From Reticulitermes speratus (lineage: Eukaryota > Arthropoda > Insecta > Blattodea > Rhinotermitidae): a stretch of 64,000 bases of DNA. Under the pieces are notes generated by a model. It was not told where the DNA came from. It worked only from the letters and a program-made list of their open reading frames with translations, and ran no database searches. The stretch is taken from positions 38,561,478 through 38,625,477 of the forward strand of contig JAJKFL010000006.1 of the NCBI GenBank assembly GCA_021186555.1. The letters are read 5' to 3'. Shown here one piece after another: positions 58,701-61,448 of the stretch. Every line of letters starts with the position of its first letter. Position 1 is the stretch's first letter. The position numbers and the translations under genes are program-made.

Positions 58701-61448
58701 TTTTATTGCAGCGTCTATATTATTATACGCCCCTACATATGTTTCGGACCTCAGTCCATCCTCAGGGGGTCTTGTTCGTAAAAGCCACTAAATCAAATAC
58801 ATCTTGTCAAGGGACATATAGCACTTATGTACCACTATTGTGGTAAAATTGTCTTAATATAATGGTAAAAATATTAAAACACAGTTTTAATATTTAGACG
58901 CTACAATAAAAGTGGTTCAATTGTGTATCAGCTGGTTATAAATTTATTAATTCATAAAGATGCATGGTGATACTAATATGAAAAAAAATAGAGATACTCT
59001 GTTATATTCATATGCCAACCCTTCTTACATATCTTTAATAATTCCATACTATTTTTTATTGTGGAGTTTTCATGCTTATTATTCAAGATATGTAATGCGT
59101 AGGCTGACTTATTGATCGACGAACAGAACCCGGCCAGGGCCAATAGTAGCTTGAATGCAAACGATAGCACATGAACTTGTGGATGTGTGAAAAAGTGTAG
59201 CTTGATAGAAAGTCCCCCTGATGATGATCCGACAAGGATCGAAACATATGTAGGGGTAGTGTCAACTAAATAAATAGTGACATTTAATGTGCATTAGTTG
59301 GTTGTTTTTTAAAGAATATCTGGTAAACTCATATACAAGGGACTACAGTCTAGTCTATAACATAATATAAAATATACATAGCTGTGTTTGACAATTATTG
59401 GTTTATTTTTGTTACTGCAACACAACAGGGATGAATCACCTTAAAAAAACAAAAATAACATCAATAGTATAAACAATATTGTAAGGAATCGATGTCTCAC
59501 TCCAAGTAAATTGACAGATGATATTTTGTTTTTATAAAATTAAGCCATTTTATATTTTAATAGATTAGGCTGATGATTGCATAAGTCGATACGTATGTCA
59601 CTAGAGTTAAAGTGAAAAAGAATTATTTACTAATACAAGTTGTGTTTAACAGTGTAAAGTACTATTTGTTAATACAGATAACACAACAGGATGCCAAATG
59701 TCAAAGCTGATGTCCCAGAAGGCAGCAGTCTTCATAACTTTCATGCAACTAATAGCACTAGCTGGAATTTTGTGAAAACTGATTTTGTTCTTACTGTACA
59801 ATTTCGACTAGAACCCTTCAGGAAAACGAAAATGTGTATATAATGACACCATTTTTTATTATAACAGTAATATTTATAATAAATTAACCATTTACCATTA
59901 ATTCACTGTTTAATTGATACAGAGACCAACTTTCCAAAACAAAAGAACAATTAACATTAAAATAATAACAAACATGTTTCCTCATGTATTAAGCCAGTAA
60001 AAAGTTGAATTATGGCATTCTATAGTTAGCCAAGACCAAGAAAACAATACAAATTTCTTGATGCAAAGACAAGTCTTGGGGCTGAGAAATTTTAACCGTA
60101 TGTACACACAATGACAGTAACAATGTTAGGAAATGCATTGTGAATTTATAGCTAAATTTCATATTCTGAGGTGCAATCACAACAGTAATATTAGCTCAAT
60201 TCATCAAAATTTGTTCCACGCTTACAGGACTAACAACACATTTTGGACACAAACTAATATAGGAATGGAGAAAAGTATATTCTACCAAATTCTGTGATTT
60301 GAAATATACTTTGAAGACAACACATCAGGGTTGCTGGTTTCAATCTGCATATGCTATTAACAGGGCAGTCACAGGATCATTACACTGTCTCGACACTGAT
60401 GATACAGTGCTGTATGTAACTGATCATCTGCCTGAATGACAGGAACAGTGTGTCAAACTAGGCAATGGCTTTACCGACTAGGAGGCAGATGTAAGTATGT
60501 TGTGATGTGTGAGCTCTGAGGTTCTCACAGTAGTGTTAATGAGGAGTCAAGTCTTCTTGGATGCTATGTTATGTCAACTGGTAAAGAGATCTGACATTAT
60601 AAAATATCCATAACTATTTACCACATGAGGCAATGTAACATCCCAGAAGACCTCAATCTTCACGTTCTGATATATCATTTCTAGTAATTAATTTTATCAA
60701 TACCATGAACTTATCCCAGAAGGGAAACTTCTGAAATATTCATTACTCGACACTCTAAATAAAATCTAAATCTTTATCAAACACATTTTGAACAGTTCAG
60801 TTTTTAAGTAGATAAACACCATTCTGTAAGAAAGGGGGAAACAACAGAATGCCAAAACATATTATAGCATACAAGCCAAAGGGGAAGAGACGACACAAAA
60901 CCATAACAGGCCACATGGCCTAATACCTGACAGGATGATGACAAACTTTCTAATAATGTATAATTTCTACTGTTAAAAAGTCATAAGTAGCTAGCTCAAA
61001 GTGTTGAGCTAACTAGTTAGTTAACAAAATACAGAGCAAAGTTCCATCCAAAAGTGTCATTTTATATTTCTATTTTAATGAGTTTCTCATCAGAAACAAT
61101 GATGTTACACAAGTGACAAACATACACATAAAAAGGACTAAAAGCTGTAACAACATCCACCAAAACCATCTTGGGCAATCAGCCATGTTACAGCTGCATA
61201 AAAAACAATGTGCTGGAGATGTGCTCTGCTGCAAAGCACTCGTTTTTAATGCAACTTTGATGTGGCTGATCATCCAAGAGGATTTTAACACATTTACTTG
61301 CCATGAAGGCTTAAAATCTTATAAATAAATGTCATTAAATCATTACTTTAATACGAACACTAACCTTGAAGGTATCGGCTAATAGCCTCCTCTGAGTATT
61401 CTGGGCTGCTTTTCCCACTCATACTGCCTTTTTCGTATTTATGTCAAC
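7646..61448 (-). CDS. UIMC1: RAP80/UIMC1-like gene, 12 coding exons (whole model)
   Basis: Hand-assembled minus-strand gene. Coding exons (high to low coordinate): 61422-61365, 56489-56350, 52739-51522, 45204-45062, 39006-38767, 31756-31572, 26689-26525, 21115-20910, 16623-16498, 14920-14814, 11952-11843, 7836-7646. Every acceptor is AG and every donor GT except exon 8, where a GC donor is proposed. Phases agree at each junction and the sum is 2,889 nt (962 aa plus stop). Visible parts: a UIM-like helix encoded by exon 2, a 406-residue acidic/serine-rich exon 3, basic clusters in exons 6-8, and a zinc finger C-X2-C-X11-H-X3-C across exons 9-10. UIM plus UBZ4-type finger is the architecture of RAP80, the ubiquitin-binding subunit of the BRCA1-A complex acting at DNA breaks in the nucleus. 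The Abraxas-interacting region was not clearly recognised. The gene structure is well supported; the orthology is inferred from domain order only. Confidence 0.7.
7837..9954. other. Intron 11 (part), nothing recognised
   Basis: AT-rich, unique-looking. A 97-codon plus-strand frame at 8933-9226 has no recognisable domain and is not called. Confidence 0.5.
9988..10036 (-). ncRNA. Hammerhead-like motif
   Basis: Stem I ACTCC/GGAGT, CTGATGA, self-complementary stem II GCCAAGCTTGGC, GTAA in place of GAAA, CATG, TA. Confidence 0.45.
10737..10860. repeat. Perfect-type palindrome, 60-bp arms
   Basis: Arms 10737-10797 and 10801-10860 are inverted copies with only about four differences and a 3-bp spacer (TGA). 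The core reads GTCCCCATGG...CCATGGGGAC. No hammerhead core or known TIR was seen. It lies in the intron before exon 12. Confidence 0.75.
11017..11230 (+). mobile_element. SINE central-domain fragment
   Basis: GGTCGACTCAGCCTCTAACA, then AATGAGTACCAGG and CCTGGGGGTAAAGGCGGCC. This matches the central domain seen in the longer SINEs at 62049-62330 and 27345-27617 (CAGCCTCCTATTCAATG, ACCAGG, GGTAAAG). The tRNA-like head is absent. Confidence 0.55.
11301..11347 (+). ncRNA. Hammerhead-like motif
   Basis: Stem I CCTCC/GGAGG, core ATGAAGA, weak stem II GGCT/GGCT, GAAA, CAAG, TA. Confidence 0.4.
11481..11526 (+). ncRNA. Hammerhead-like motif, decayed
   Basis: ACTGATGA, stem II GACC aagcta GGTC, AAAA for GAAA, CATG, TA, GGAG; stem I 5' side has lost pairing. 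Confidence 0.35.
11843..11952 (-). CDS. UIMC1: Exon 11
   Basis: 110 nt, phase 2 in and phase 1 out, with a strong acceptor (TCTTTTTACAG) and donor CAAG|GTACTG. Encodes GSVTEKHWNEFDNEKEFEG and a Gln/Thr/Arg-rich stretch. Phase 2 matches the GA left by exon 10 (Glu), and phase 1 matches exon 12. No known domain. Confidence 0.65.
11953..13261. other. Intron 10 (part), nothing recognised
   Basis: No repeat or exon seen on either strand. The long plus-strand frame running through 11756-12370 lies antisense to exon 11 and looks accidental. Confidence 0.45.
13262..13670 (+). mobile_element. 5'-truncated mariner transposase
   Basis: Plus strand: WVLHHDNAPA (second catalytic Asp), then VRQFLASTNTTVIPHPPYLP, a frameshift near the third Asp (PRDFFLFPKMKLKLKGRRF), and the usual C-terminus ending in TAA at 13606-13608. 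The right terminal repeat, read inward as TACGTGGTGCAACCCAAAAG, ends at about 13671. One premature stop and one frameshift: dead. Confidence 0.8.
13939..14420 (-). mobile_element. LINE (jockey-like) C-terminal fragment, open frame
   Basis: Open for about 160 codons on the minus strand: AAPTSRRKAAEHIEKMKQTV, then LLDFNTWKSLNRIRTGVAP and WGKTNSDDLYCGCGEVQDMG...CRDCP, the Cys-rich zinc-knuckle end typical of jockey-type LINEs. The lack of stops suggests a relatively recent 5'-truncated insertion. The stop is TAA at 13941-13939. Confidence 0.75.
14508..14830. repeat. 38-bp minisatellite repeating an exon/intron boundary
   Basis: About 8.5 tandem units of 38 bp, for example AGCTCTGCATGACTGTCACA followed by CTTGCTGTACCTACTCAG. 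The right-most unit overlaps the last codons of exon 10 and its splice donor; on the minus strand each unit carries a donor-like GAGTAGGTAC or GAGTAAGTA. Confidence 0.85.
14814..14920 (-). CDS. UIMC1: Exon 10: second half of zinc finger
   Basis: 107 nt, phase 0 in and phase 2 out, acceptor TATAACAG and donor GA|GTAAGTAC. It begins AHASECSEYCEEELQPDE. Joined to exon 9 this gives CPIC-X11-H-ASE-C, spacing C-X2-C-X11-H-X3-C, which is the UBZ4 ubiquitin-binding finger of RAD18 and RAP80. Reading through the donor meets TAA at once (14812-14810), so unspliced RNA would end ...VKQSSE. The donor is the first of a series of donor-like copies in a 38-bp tandem repeat that continues into the intron. 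Confidence 0.75.
14921..16497. other. Intron 9, mostly unique
   Basis: A TTAACCCTTTCTGGGCC end-like word at about 14978 hints at a MITE end, with no partner found. Otherwise nothing recognised. Confidence 0.45.
16498..16623 (-). CDS. UIMC1: Exon 9: first half of UBZ4-type zinc finger
   Basis: 126 nt (42 codons), phase 0 both sides, acceptor TTTATTTCAG and donor GAG|GTAACA. Encodes SDTTPVDDITVVYDVENSC and then VPCPICRKTFATKDIE. The CPIC pair supplies two zinc ligands; the remaining His and Cys are the first residues of exon 10. Confidence 0.75.
16629..16707. repeat. (AAT)n microsatellite
   Basis: Imperfect AAT/TAA triplets at both ends with a short non-repeat middle. It abuts the acceptor pyrimidine tract of exon 9. 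Confidence 0.85.
16740..17300 (+). mobile_element. LINE reverse transcriptase fragment
   Basis: Plus-strand frames give NWKSPGSDKIQNYWLKAFP, DWLTRGITYLLPK, then after frameshifts ISTHLEEQDFLPAEQKGC and AWIDYQNTFESVPYSW (RT motif A; its Asp is present). The wording is that of a non-LTR RT of an R2/R4-like group, though the clade is not certain. Flanked by AAT microsatellites. Confidence 0.75.
17311..17345. repeat. (AAT)n microsatellite
   Basis: About eleven AAT units, following the LINE fragment and perhaps derived from its tail. Confidence 0.85.
17346..18099. other. Intronic, nothing recognised
   Basis: No coding or repeat signature seen. If a small exon links exons 8 and 9 it would lie between 16.6 and 20.9 kb, but none was found here. 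Confidence 0.4.
18100..18165 (+). repeat. tRNA-like T-arm sequence, probable SINE scrap
   Basis: CAGGTTCGAGCCCTG is a perfect T-arm/B-box-like hairpin followed by an ACAGGCCTCTG segment. No matching D-arm, anticodon arm or acceptor is present, so it is not a tRNA gene. Confidence 0.3.
18198..18572 (-). mobile_element. LINE 3' end plus inverted-end repeat
   Basis: Minus strand 18345-18198 encodes TWTDSLVQLKRALVNAVMNL and a following segment typical of this LINE's last codons and 3' UTR. The adjoining 18346-18572 is bounded by inverted GGCTTTTTTGAATGATT copies and contains a dispersed repeat whose frame reads MFYGEELLAPHPTPKLEDHS. Confidence 0.6.
18573..20295. other. Intronic, nothing recognised
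   Basis: AT-rich with a T11 run near 18920 and a short TAA tract near 20070. No exon or element identified. Confidence 0.4.
20296..20346 (+). repeat. Dispersed TTTAATGA...TATATAGCATC repeat
   Basis: TTATTTAATGATGCTGTTAG followed by CAGCTCAAACTATATAGCATC. The same unit occurs at 45331-45390, with short pieces at about 16387, 30367 and 33212. Confidence 0.5.
20726..20882. mobile_element. Foldback element beside exon 8
   Basis: Arms 20726-20800 and 20809-20882 are inverted copies (GTTTACCGACATTTCGGGAC-type) around TTGAAGAT. The plus strand holds the hammerhead-like core CCCTTGAAGATGGGAC...GTCCCGAAATGTCGG. It lies just past the exon 8 donor. Confidence 0.7.
20796..20840 (+). ncRNA. Hammerhead-like motif, foldback family
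   Basis: CTTGAAGA, stem II GGGAC/GTCCC, GAAATGTCGG. Confidence 0.4.
20910..21115 (-). CDS. UIMC1: Exon 8: acidic then RG-rich; donor uncertain
   Basis: Acceptor TTCTTGCAG at 21117-21116 in phase 1, encoding GGDVNYDDSIFDDFDSGEG and later GRLKLRGRGRRLFHHN. The frame is open to a TAG at 20888-20886. No GT donor gives the phase 0 that exon 9 needs. A GC donor (AAAGAG|GCATGT, 20909-20908) does, giving 206 nt and a continuous frame, and is proposed here. Alternatives are a GT donor at 20906-20905 (phase 1) plus an unseen small exon, or a shorter isoform ending at the TAG. A foldback insertion (20726-20882) begins about 28 bp past the donor. Confidence 0.55.
21867..23119 (-). mobile_element. Full-length but dead mariner element
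   Basis: Terminal repeats TGAG(G/A)(C/T)(A/G)TGGCTATTAAGTTC at 21867 and, inverted, 23119; 1,253 bp, the normal mariner size. Minus-strand transposase from ATG 22928: NLEQSINIKFCVQLGKNVSE (HTH), later MRELLNNVLSKIITG, then DFWPFPELKPTLK with the third Asp. Many stops and shifts. TA remains only on the right side. Confidence 0.85.
23650..24230 (-). mobile_element. LINE C-terminal fragment
   Basis: Minus strand: MDIYRDCRSDKDTIHFLSSC, then IEYRTRHDSVCKQIHKEILL and EIKQQWHMEQVALVPIVLSA, the Cys/His and endonuclease-like C-terminal region of the R2/R4-like LINE family also suspected at 16740-17300. Frameshifted. Confidence 0.65.
24228..24384 (-). mobile_element. SINE 3' part
   Basis: Same family as 24885-25072 and 27345-27617. 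On the minus strand it carries the shared 3' block GGAGCTATACCTCTACTCGT followed by GGGCCTTCATGGCC. The tRNA-related head is truncated. Confidence 0.6.
24885..25072 (-). mobile_element. SINE 3' part, second copy
   Basis: Close relative of 24228-24384 (AACAGGCCATGAAGG start), extending further into the central domain (CAGCCTCCTATTCAGTGGGT on the minus strand). The two copies lie 0.5 kb apart in the same orientation. Confidence 0.65.
25396..25440 (-). ncRNA. Hammerhead-like motif, left palindrome arm
   Basis: ATCC stem I with GGAT, core CCGATGA, stem II GGCTC gcaaa GAGCC, GAAA, palindrome CGCG, TT before stem I. Confidence 0.6.
26260..26304 (+). ncRNA. Hammerhead-like motif, right palindrome arm
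   Basis: Exact mirror copy of 25396-25440, so a transcript across the whole insertion would hold one sense and one antisense copy. Confidence 0.6.
26525..26689 (-). CDS. UIMC1: Exon 7: basic exon, predicted NLS
   Basis: 165 nt, phase 1 in and out, acceptor GCTTGCAG and donor AAAG|GTGAGG. Encodes VSRAESAHSCGDLDGDFEP, then KRKKLLRQRR, a strong basic cluster of the kind that directs nuclear import, then a tail ending SIKK. It lies only 127 bp downstream (in transcription upstream) of the 1-kb palindrome ending at 26398. Confidence 0.7.
27345..27617 (-). mobile_element. tRNA-derived SINE
   Basis: On the minus strand: A-box-like GGGTAGTGTAGTCATTATAA, B-box GGTTCGAATCC, then the central domain and the 3' block AACCTCGGCACTAG-type (shown on plus). 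Nearly full length. Confidence 0.75.
28258..28990 (+). mobile_element. Mariner remnant with internal deletion
   Basis: Starts with a mariner-type end (TGAGGTGCAATCAGAAAGTT). The frame from about 28533 reads MVDFKEQHMRIKF, jumps to PEKWHKEDSFLQHNGPTYSA and EFLANYGMTVVLHPPNSPHL. In the motif normally written HDNAP the catalytic Asp is missing (QHNGP). Stops and a deletion are present. Confidence 0.7.
29080..29215 (-). mobile_element. tRNA-derived SINE head
   Basis: Minus strand: TGGTGTAGTGACTAGGCTAT (A box), GGTTTGACTCCC (B box), GCAGGGGCAGGAGACATTTC. Only the 5' part is present. Confidence 0.65.
29216..31571. other. Intron 6 (part)
   Basis: Apart from the possible TTAA MITE (30688-30926) and the simple GACAGACAGACTGACAGAC at about 30003-30021, nothing recognised. 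Confidence 0.45.
30688..30926. mobile_element. Possible TTAA-flanked MITE
   Basis: TTAACTATTTCATTGCTG at the left and, inverted, TTAACCCTTTAACTGCCG at the right; about two thirds of positions agree and TTAA flanks both ends, as for piggyBac-type MITEs. Weak. Confidence 0.3.
31572..31756 (-). CDS. UIMC1: Exon 6: basic/acidic linker with KRKK cluster
   Basis: 185 nt, phase 2 in (first base C) and phase 1 out, acceptor TTGTTAG and donor CAAG|GTAAAT. Encodes STAVDRQGTMKRKSDSSDD through VAVKRKKFGQ. Two basic clusters (KRK and KRKK) look like nuclear localisation signals. An alternative AG at 31748-31747 would break the frame with exon 5, so the upstream AG was chosen. Confidence 0.65.
31913..31963 (-). 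ncRNA. Decayed hammerhead-like motif
   Basis: CTGATAA, CAAC/GTTG stem II, AAAC, then GTGTGTAGCTC. Confidence 0.2.
31964..33256. other. Intron 5 (part)
   Basis: Contains the hammerhead motif at 32763-32806; no PLE coding part. A TTAACCC-type end word is at about 33050. Confidence 0.4.
32763..32806 (-). ncRNA. Hammerhead-like motif
   Basis: CCCC-CTTAAGA-T-GGTC tac GGACC-GAAA-CACGTG-TA-GGGG. One core change (CTTAAGA for CTGAAGA). The palindrome is CACGTG instead of CATATG. No inverted partner seen. Confidence 0.55.
33257..33646. mobile_element. 390-bp TA-flanked MITE
   Basis: Terminal repeats CAGCGTGTTTCATAAGTCCA (left) and the inverted CAGCGTGTTTCATAAATCCC (right), with TA on each side. The interior plus strand encodes MLERVWQELDYRIDVCRVTK, the C-terminus of a Tc1/mariner-superfamily transposase, so it is a deletion derivative. 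Confidence 0.8.
34663..34899. mobile_element. TTAA-flanked MITE (piggyBac-like)
   Basis: TTAA duplicated at 34659-34662 and 34900-34903, with ends CCATTAAACGACC and inverted CCTTTAAATGACC. 237 bp, no coding content. Confidence 0.5.
35020..35064 (-). ncRNA. Hammerhead-like motif in PLE2 left flank
   Basis: Stem I AGTATT/AATACT pairs well, core TTGAGA has lost a base, stem II GATCC/GGATT, GAAA, CATG, TA. Confidence 0.35.
38206..38254 (+). ncRNA. Hammerhead-like motif in PLE2 right flank
   Basis: TTCC/GGAA stem I, CTGACAA core, ATCC...GGAC stem II, GAAA, CACA, TA. Decayed partner of 35020-35064. Confidence 0.3.
38478..38733 (+). mobile_element. LINE C-terminal fragment
   Basis: Plus strand frame RKWKWTGHTLRKEFLCHRET, later NNTG...SGKDFKRGQANSWNQ, the C-terminus of another insect LINE type, with stops. 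It ends 33 bp before exon 5. Confidence 0.6.
38767..39006 (-). CDS. UIMC1: Exon 5: acidic exon
   Basis: 240 nt, phase 2 in and phase 2 out, acceptor TCTTGTAG and donor GC|GTAAGT. Encodes 79 full codons including DNIYEDPDMQSNDDIFF and a Glu-rich stretch LLEEEKSVHEKEDEEG. The first ~35 bp and the intron before it are repeated twice more upstream at ~100-bp spacing (see the entries at 39578 and 39678). Probably an intrinsically disordered acidic linker of the predicted nuclear protein. Confidence 0.7.
39057..39525. mobile_element. 469-bp TA-flanked MITE inside exon-5 duplication
   Basis: Ends CACCGCTCCCCGGTTATA and inverted CACCACTCCCCGGCTATA with TA on both sides (39055-39056, 39526-39527). 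No coding potential. It splits the second copy of the exon 5 tandem repeat. Confidence 0.8.
39528..39578 (-). pseudogene. Decayed third copy of the exon 5 start
   Basis: Acceptor CTTGTAG at 39580-39579 followed by YRFQDCRVTQQ and then a stop. It aligns to the start of exon 5 and of exon 5a. A 469-bp MITE (39057-39525) lies inside the rest of this copy. Non-functional as an exon, but informative about a local tandem duplication. Confidence 0.55.
39625..39678 (-). CDS. UIMC1: Possible alternative exon 5a, duplicated from exon 5
   Basis: A 54-nt segment between acceptor TTTGTAG and a GT donor at 39624-39623. It is phase 2 on both sides, so it could be spliced between exons 4 and 5 without a shift, adding YILQDCKVVYHSVDSVY and a Gly. 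It is clearly related to the start of exon 5 (DCKVVYHSVDSVY against DHKVTYQQVDNIY). Whether it is used cannot be told from sequence. The absence of stops and the preserved splice sites are the only support. Confidence 0.35.
40478..40632 (-). mobile_element. LINE 3' end
   Basis: Related to 18198-18345: AGAGTCCTTCTTGAGAAGCT and TTTTATGGAACCCGAAGG occur in both. Confidence 0.7.
40690..41300 (-). mobile_element. Tc1/mariner-superfamily transposase remnant
   Basis: Minus frames: FFLDEAWFTLNGNVKS (first Asp region), YWCSEI, YCYVQLILTPLFGRI, then ELEDYVLRAVANISRQELHH and VLRNVFKRCETCL. This is a common insect transposase whose C-terminus matches the type at 42760-43620. Several stops. Confidence 0.65.
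41333..42123. mobile_element. 791-bp TA-flanked MITE
   Basis: Ends CAGGCAGGTCTCATTTTATG and inverted CAGGCAGGTCTCGTTTTACA, TA at 41331-41332 and 42124-42125. The inner sequence is repetitive for CGCGTAAATT- and TGTGATTT-like words (AT-rich, subterminal). No transposase. The ends resemble pogo-type elements. Confidence 0.8.
42355..42531. mobile_element. Foldback element with hammerhead-like core
   Basis: Arms 42355-42430 and 42456-42531 are inverted copies around a 25-bp centre. Core GTTTACCGACGTTTCGGGAC. The left flank (42318-42354) adds TTTCAGGCTTCCGCCGCGAT, a unit also found at about 5820 and 55635. Confidence 0.75.
42438..42490 (+). ncRNA. Hammerhead-like motif, foldback family
   Basis: TTGACCC, ATGAGGA, stem II GGGAC cgatatgtt GTCCC, GAAACGTC, GGTAAAC. 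The mirrored arm lacks the core. Confidence 0.4.
42760..43620 (-). mobile_element. DDD-transposase remnant (Tc1/mariner superfamily)
   Basis: Minus: RVLDVISATPEMSTRSIVTR (HTH), LLRGVLRTCTGNHGF, then LNLWAGTAGDRLLGPYFLPA, WFMHDGAVQRF (second Asp) and a frameshifted C-terminus. The pattern is the frequent insect transposase with an N-terminal HTH of the DUF4817 type. Confidence 0.7.
43653..43910 (-). mobile_element. Mariner-type N-terminal HTH fragment
   Basis: VQYEQHAVIQFLVAEKESLR then NVYGSAAVDRSTVGRWVK, the mariner DNA-binding N-terminus. Truncated and abutting the transposase remnant on its left. Confidence 0.7.
43980..44520 (-). mobile_element. Internally deleted mariner
   Basis: The N-terminal part (CEVWKVIKF, GNGVSCL-type frames around 44280-44460) is joined to a clean C-terminus 44228-44016 ending DNLQKLVPRYDKCLNVHGDY. 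The catalytic middle is missing. An 11-G run sits at 43975-43985 next to its end. Confidence 0.65.
45062..45204 (-). CDS. UIMC1: Exon 4
   Basis: 143 nt between acceptor GGGAG (45206-45205) and donor AAT|GTGAGG. Phase 0 in and phase 2 out, which joins exon 3 to exon 5 without a shift. It encodes 47 codons beginning SSRKTTKIVIIHSKP and ending LVLLPSGR, then AT completed to Met by exon 5. Conventional-looking coding composition, no domain recognised. The acceptor has a short pyrimidine tract, so the exact 5' edge is slightly uncertain. Confidence 0.6.
45331..45560 (+). repeat. Dispersed repeat, longer copy
   Basis: TTTATGGATTACTTAATGAC then CTATATAGCATCGGATGATA and GGGAACAGCTGCGACCTGAT. Related to 20296-20346 and to AGCAGCTGTGACCTAATTT at 34641. 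Confidence 0.45.
45561..46976. other. Intron 3 (part), nothing recognised
   Basis: AT-rich, with no exon or transposon signature seen. Confidence 0.45.
46977..47995 (-). mobile_element. LINE reverse transcriptase fragment
   Basis: Minus order: SIRFNDDTVSEPIQINKGLR, CGLSAILFSVYIKILEEF (motif B), TILYADDQILMATSEGELQT (YADD, motif C), KYLGYLISDYKSDLDDKLQ, then after a ~100-bp interruption with a CATA microsatellite, FLRHLLGITKLDRERNK and RIPKQALKCRPKGEG. Stops and shifts. Confidence 0.8.
47282..47312. repeat. CATA microsatellite
   Basis: CATACATACATACATACATA and a degenerate continuation, inside the LINE fragment at 46977-47995. Confidence 0.8.
48084..48126 (+). ncRNA. Decayed hammerhead-like motif
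   Basis: CCTGATGATGGCC...CCAGAACATGATGTA; the stem II and GAAA parts are damaged. Confidence 0.2.
48185..49990 (-). mobile_element. Tigger/pogo transposon B, inactive
   Basis: Left end CAGTAAAACCTTGTTAATTT preceded by TA at 48183-48184. Minus-strand transposase starts at ATG 49571 (MSEKKRKKNTGKKIAEKLEE, CENP-B HTH). First Asp in FNRDETHFF (about 49075), second in LLLMDQCAAHN (48770). The third is replaced: QPVGQGII instead of an Asp-containing QPMDQGII-like motif. C-terminus VIQNCFAKCGF (48500). Frameshifts separate the pieces. No matching right end was found. Confidence 0.8.
49975..50262 (+). mobile_element. PLE flank (pseudo-LTR) fragment with hammerhead
   Basis: Solo segment holding the best hammerhead-like motif of the window (50163-50208) followed by the usual downstream part AAATAAAATGTGCATTTAG. 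Confidence 0.55.
50163..50208 (+). ncRNA. Hammerhead-like ribozyme motif (best example)
   Basis: Stem I ACCCC/GGGGT (50163-50167 with 50204-50208), core CTGAAGA, extra T, stem II GGTCTGA/TCAGACC, GAAA, the self-complementary CATATG, then TA before stem I. In small PLE hammerheads stem III is thought to form between two molecules through such a palindrome; predicted cut after 50203. An extra T after the core A departs from the textbook consensus. Confidence 0.65.
50263..51521. other. Intron 3 (part) after exon 3, nothing recognised
   Basis: Apparently unique intron sequence. Confidence 0.45.
51522..52739 (-). CDS. UIMC1: Exon 3: large acidic, serine-rich central exon
   Basis: 1,218 nt (406 codons), phase 0 on both sides, acceptor GGTTGCAG and donor GAG|GTGAGT. 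It is the longest clean reading frame in the window. It starts with a Ser/Glu/Asp-rich low-complexity stretch (SSSESEADPDGDSEE), continues as a mostly disordered Ser/Thr/Pro-rich region with several SP and SQ sites, and ends in a more ordered segment with aromatic residues (about residues 360-406) that could be a protein-binding region. SQ sites would suit a target of ATM/ATR-type kinases, but that is inference. No enzyme domain is seen. Confidence 0.8.
52740..54460. other. Intron 2 (part)
   Basis: Nothing recognised except a short telomere-like CCTAACCTAACCTACCTAA at about 53859-53877 and an alternating purine-pyrimidine tract at 54231-54277 (GTACGCACGCGCGTGCACAC then ATATAT). Confidence 0.45.
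54469..54896. mobile_element. hAT-type MITE with 8-bp duplication
   Basis: Ends AGTGGCAGTTCCCAACCTTT and inverted GTGGTTCCCAACTTC. TGGTTTAC is duplicated at 54461-54468 and 54897-54904. An 11-C run lies near the right end. 428 bp, no coding. Confidence 0.75.
55295..55405. repeat. ~31-bp short tandem repeat
   Basis: About 3.5 imperfect units of GTGCTAAGCTATCCTGAAGA plus spacer. Confidence 0.7.
55406..56349. other. Intron 2 (part)
   Basis: Contains TTTCAAGCTTCCGCCACAGA at about 55637, a foldback-family unit; otherwise nothing. Confidence 0.4.
56350..56489 (-). CDS. UIMC1: Exon 2: ubiquitin-interacting-motif-like helix
   Basis: 140 nt, entering in phase 1 and leaving in phase 0, with acceptor TTTTCAG and donor CAG|GTGACT. 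It encodes 46 complete codons. The stretch NLWMVIKISQDTAKAEEED resembles a ubiquitin-interacting motif: hydrophobic residue, amphipathic helix, the diagnostic Ser, then acidic residues. The usual small Ala is Val here, so ubiquitin binding is plausible but not certain. A second charged helix, EDRQEQARQALQFDQ, follows closely, as in the tandem UIMs of RAP80. Confidence 0.7.
56690..56840. mobile_element. Foldback element with hammerhead-like motif
   Basis: Arms about 56708-56745 and 56795-56832 are inverted (GATATGATACC...GGTATCATATC-like; CATAGGTACC...GGTACCTATA). The centre (minus) has CCCTGAGGATGGAGG...CCTCCAAAAC. The right arm ends in TATCCCAGAAG, the tail found on other foldbacks. Confidence 0.6.
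56737..56786 (-). ncRNA. Hammerhead-like motif
   Basis: CTGAGGA, stem II GGAGG/CCTCC, AAAA for GAAA, CATT; weak stem I. Confidence 0.3.
57440..57560 (-). mobile_element. PLE flank fragment
   Basis: Contains the minus-strand hammerhead-like motif at 57472-57518; the rest is AT-rich and not further assignable. Confidence 0.45.
57472..57518 (-). ncRNA. Hammerhead-like motif
   Basis: Stem I CAGC/GCTG, core CTGATGA, imperfect stem II (GGTTT... AGCT), GAAA, CATG, TA. Confidence 0.45.
57917..57955 (-). ncRNA. Hammerhead-like motif, 3' truncated
   Basis: Inverted partner of 59213-59258 with identical CTGATGA, stem II and GAAA. It lacks the 12 bases that include TA and the 3' half of stem I, so it could not cleave in cis. 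Confidence 0.45.
58664..58952. mobile_element. Nested foldback with its own hammerhead
   Basis: Arms 58664-58738 and 58880-58952 are inverted (AATAAATTTATAACCA; CACAATTGAACC). The minus-strand motif at 58729-58770 differs in stem II from that of the host PLE. Confidence 0.65.
58729..58770 (-). ncRNA. Hammerhead-like motif
   Basis: CCCC-CTGAGGA-T-GGAC tgag GTCC-GAAA-CATATG-TA-GGGG. Stem II differs from the neighbouring family but pairs perfectly. Confidence 0.65.
59213..59258 (+). ncRNA. Hammerhead-like motif
   Basis: CCCC-CTGATGA-T-GATCC gacaa GGATC-GAAA-CATATG-TA-GGGG. All expected parts are present. In the right arm of PLE insertion 3. Confidence 0.65.
59328..61364. other. Intron 1
   Basis: Two foldback-tail words (TGTCCCAGAAGGCAGCAGTC at about 59711 and AACATCCCAGAAGACCTCAA at about 60639). 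Otherwise AT-rich and unassigned. Confidence 0.4.
61365..61448 (-). CDS. UIMC1: Exon 1: start codon exon
   Basis: ATG at 61422-61420 opens MSGKSSPEYSEEAISRYLQ and the exon ends in phase 1 (G) at 61365 before a GT donor at 61364-61363. Positions 61423-61448 would be 5' UTR if the AG at 61450-61449 is an acceptor (context TTCAG), which implies a noncoding upstream exon. The start was chosen because it is the only ATG in frame with exon 2 and because the phase-1 G plus AC of exon 2 gives Asp. Confidence 0.65.
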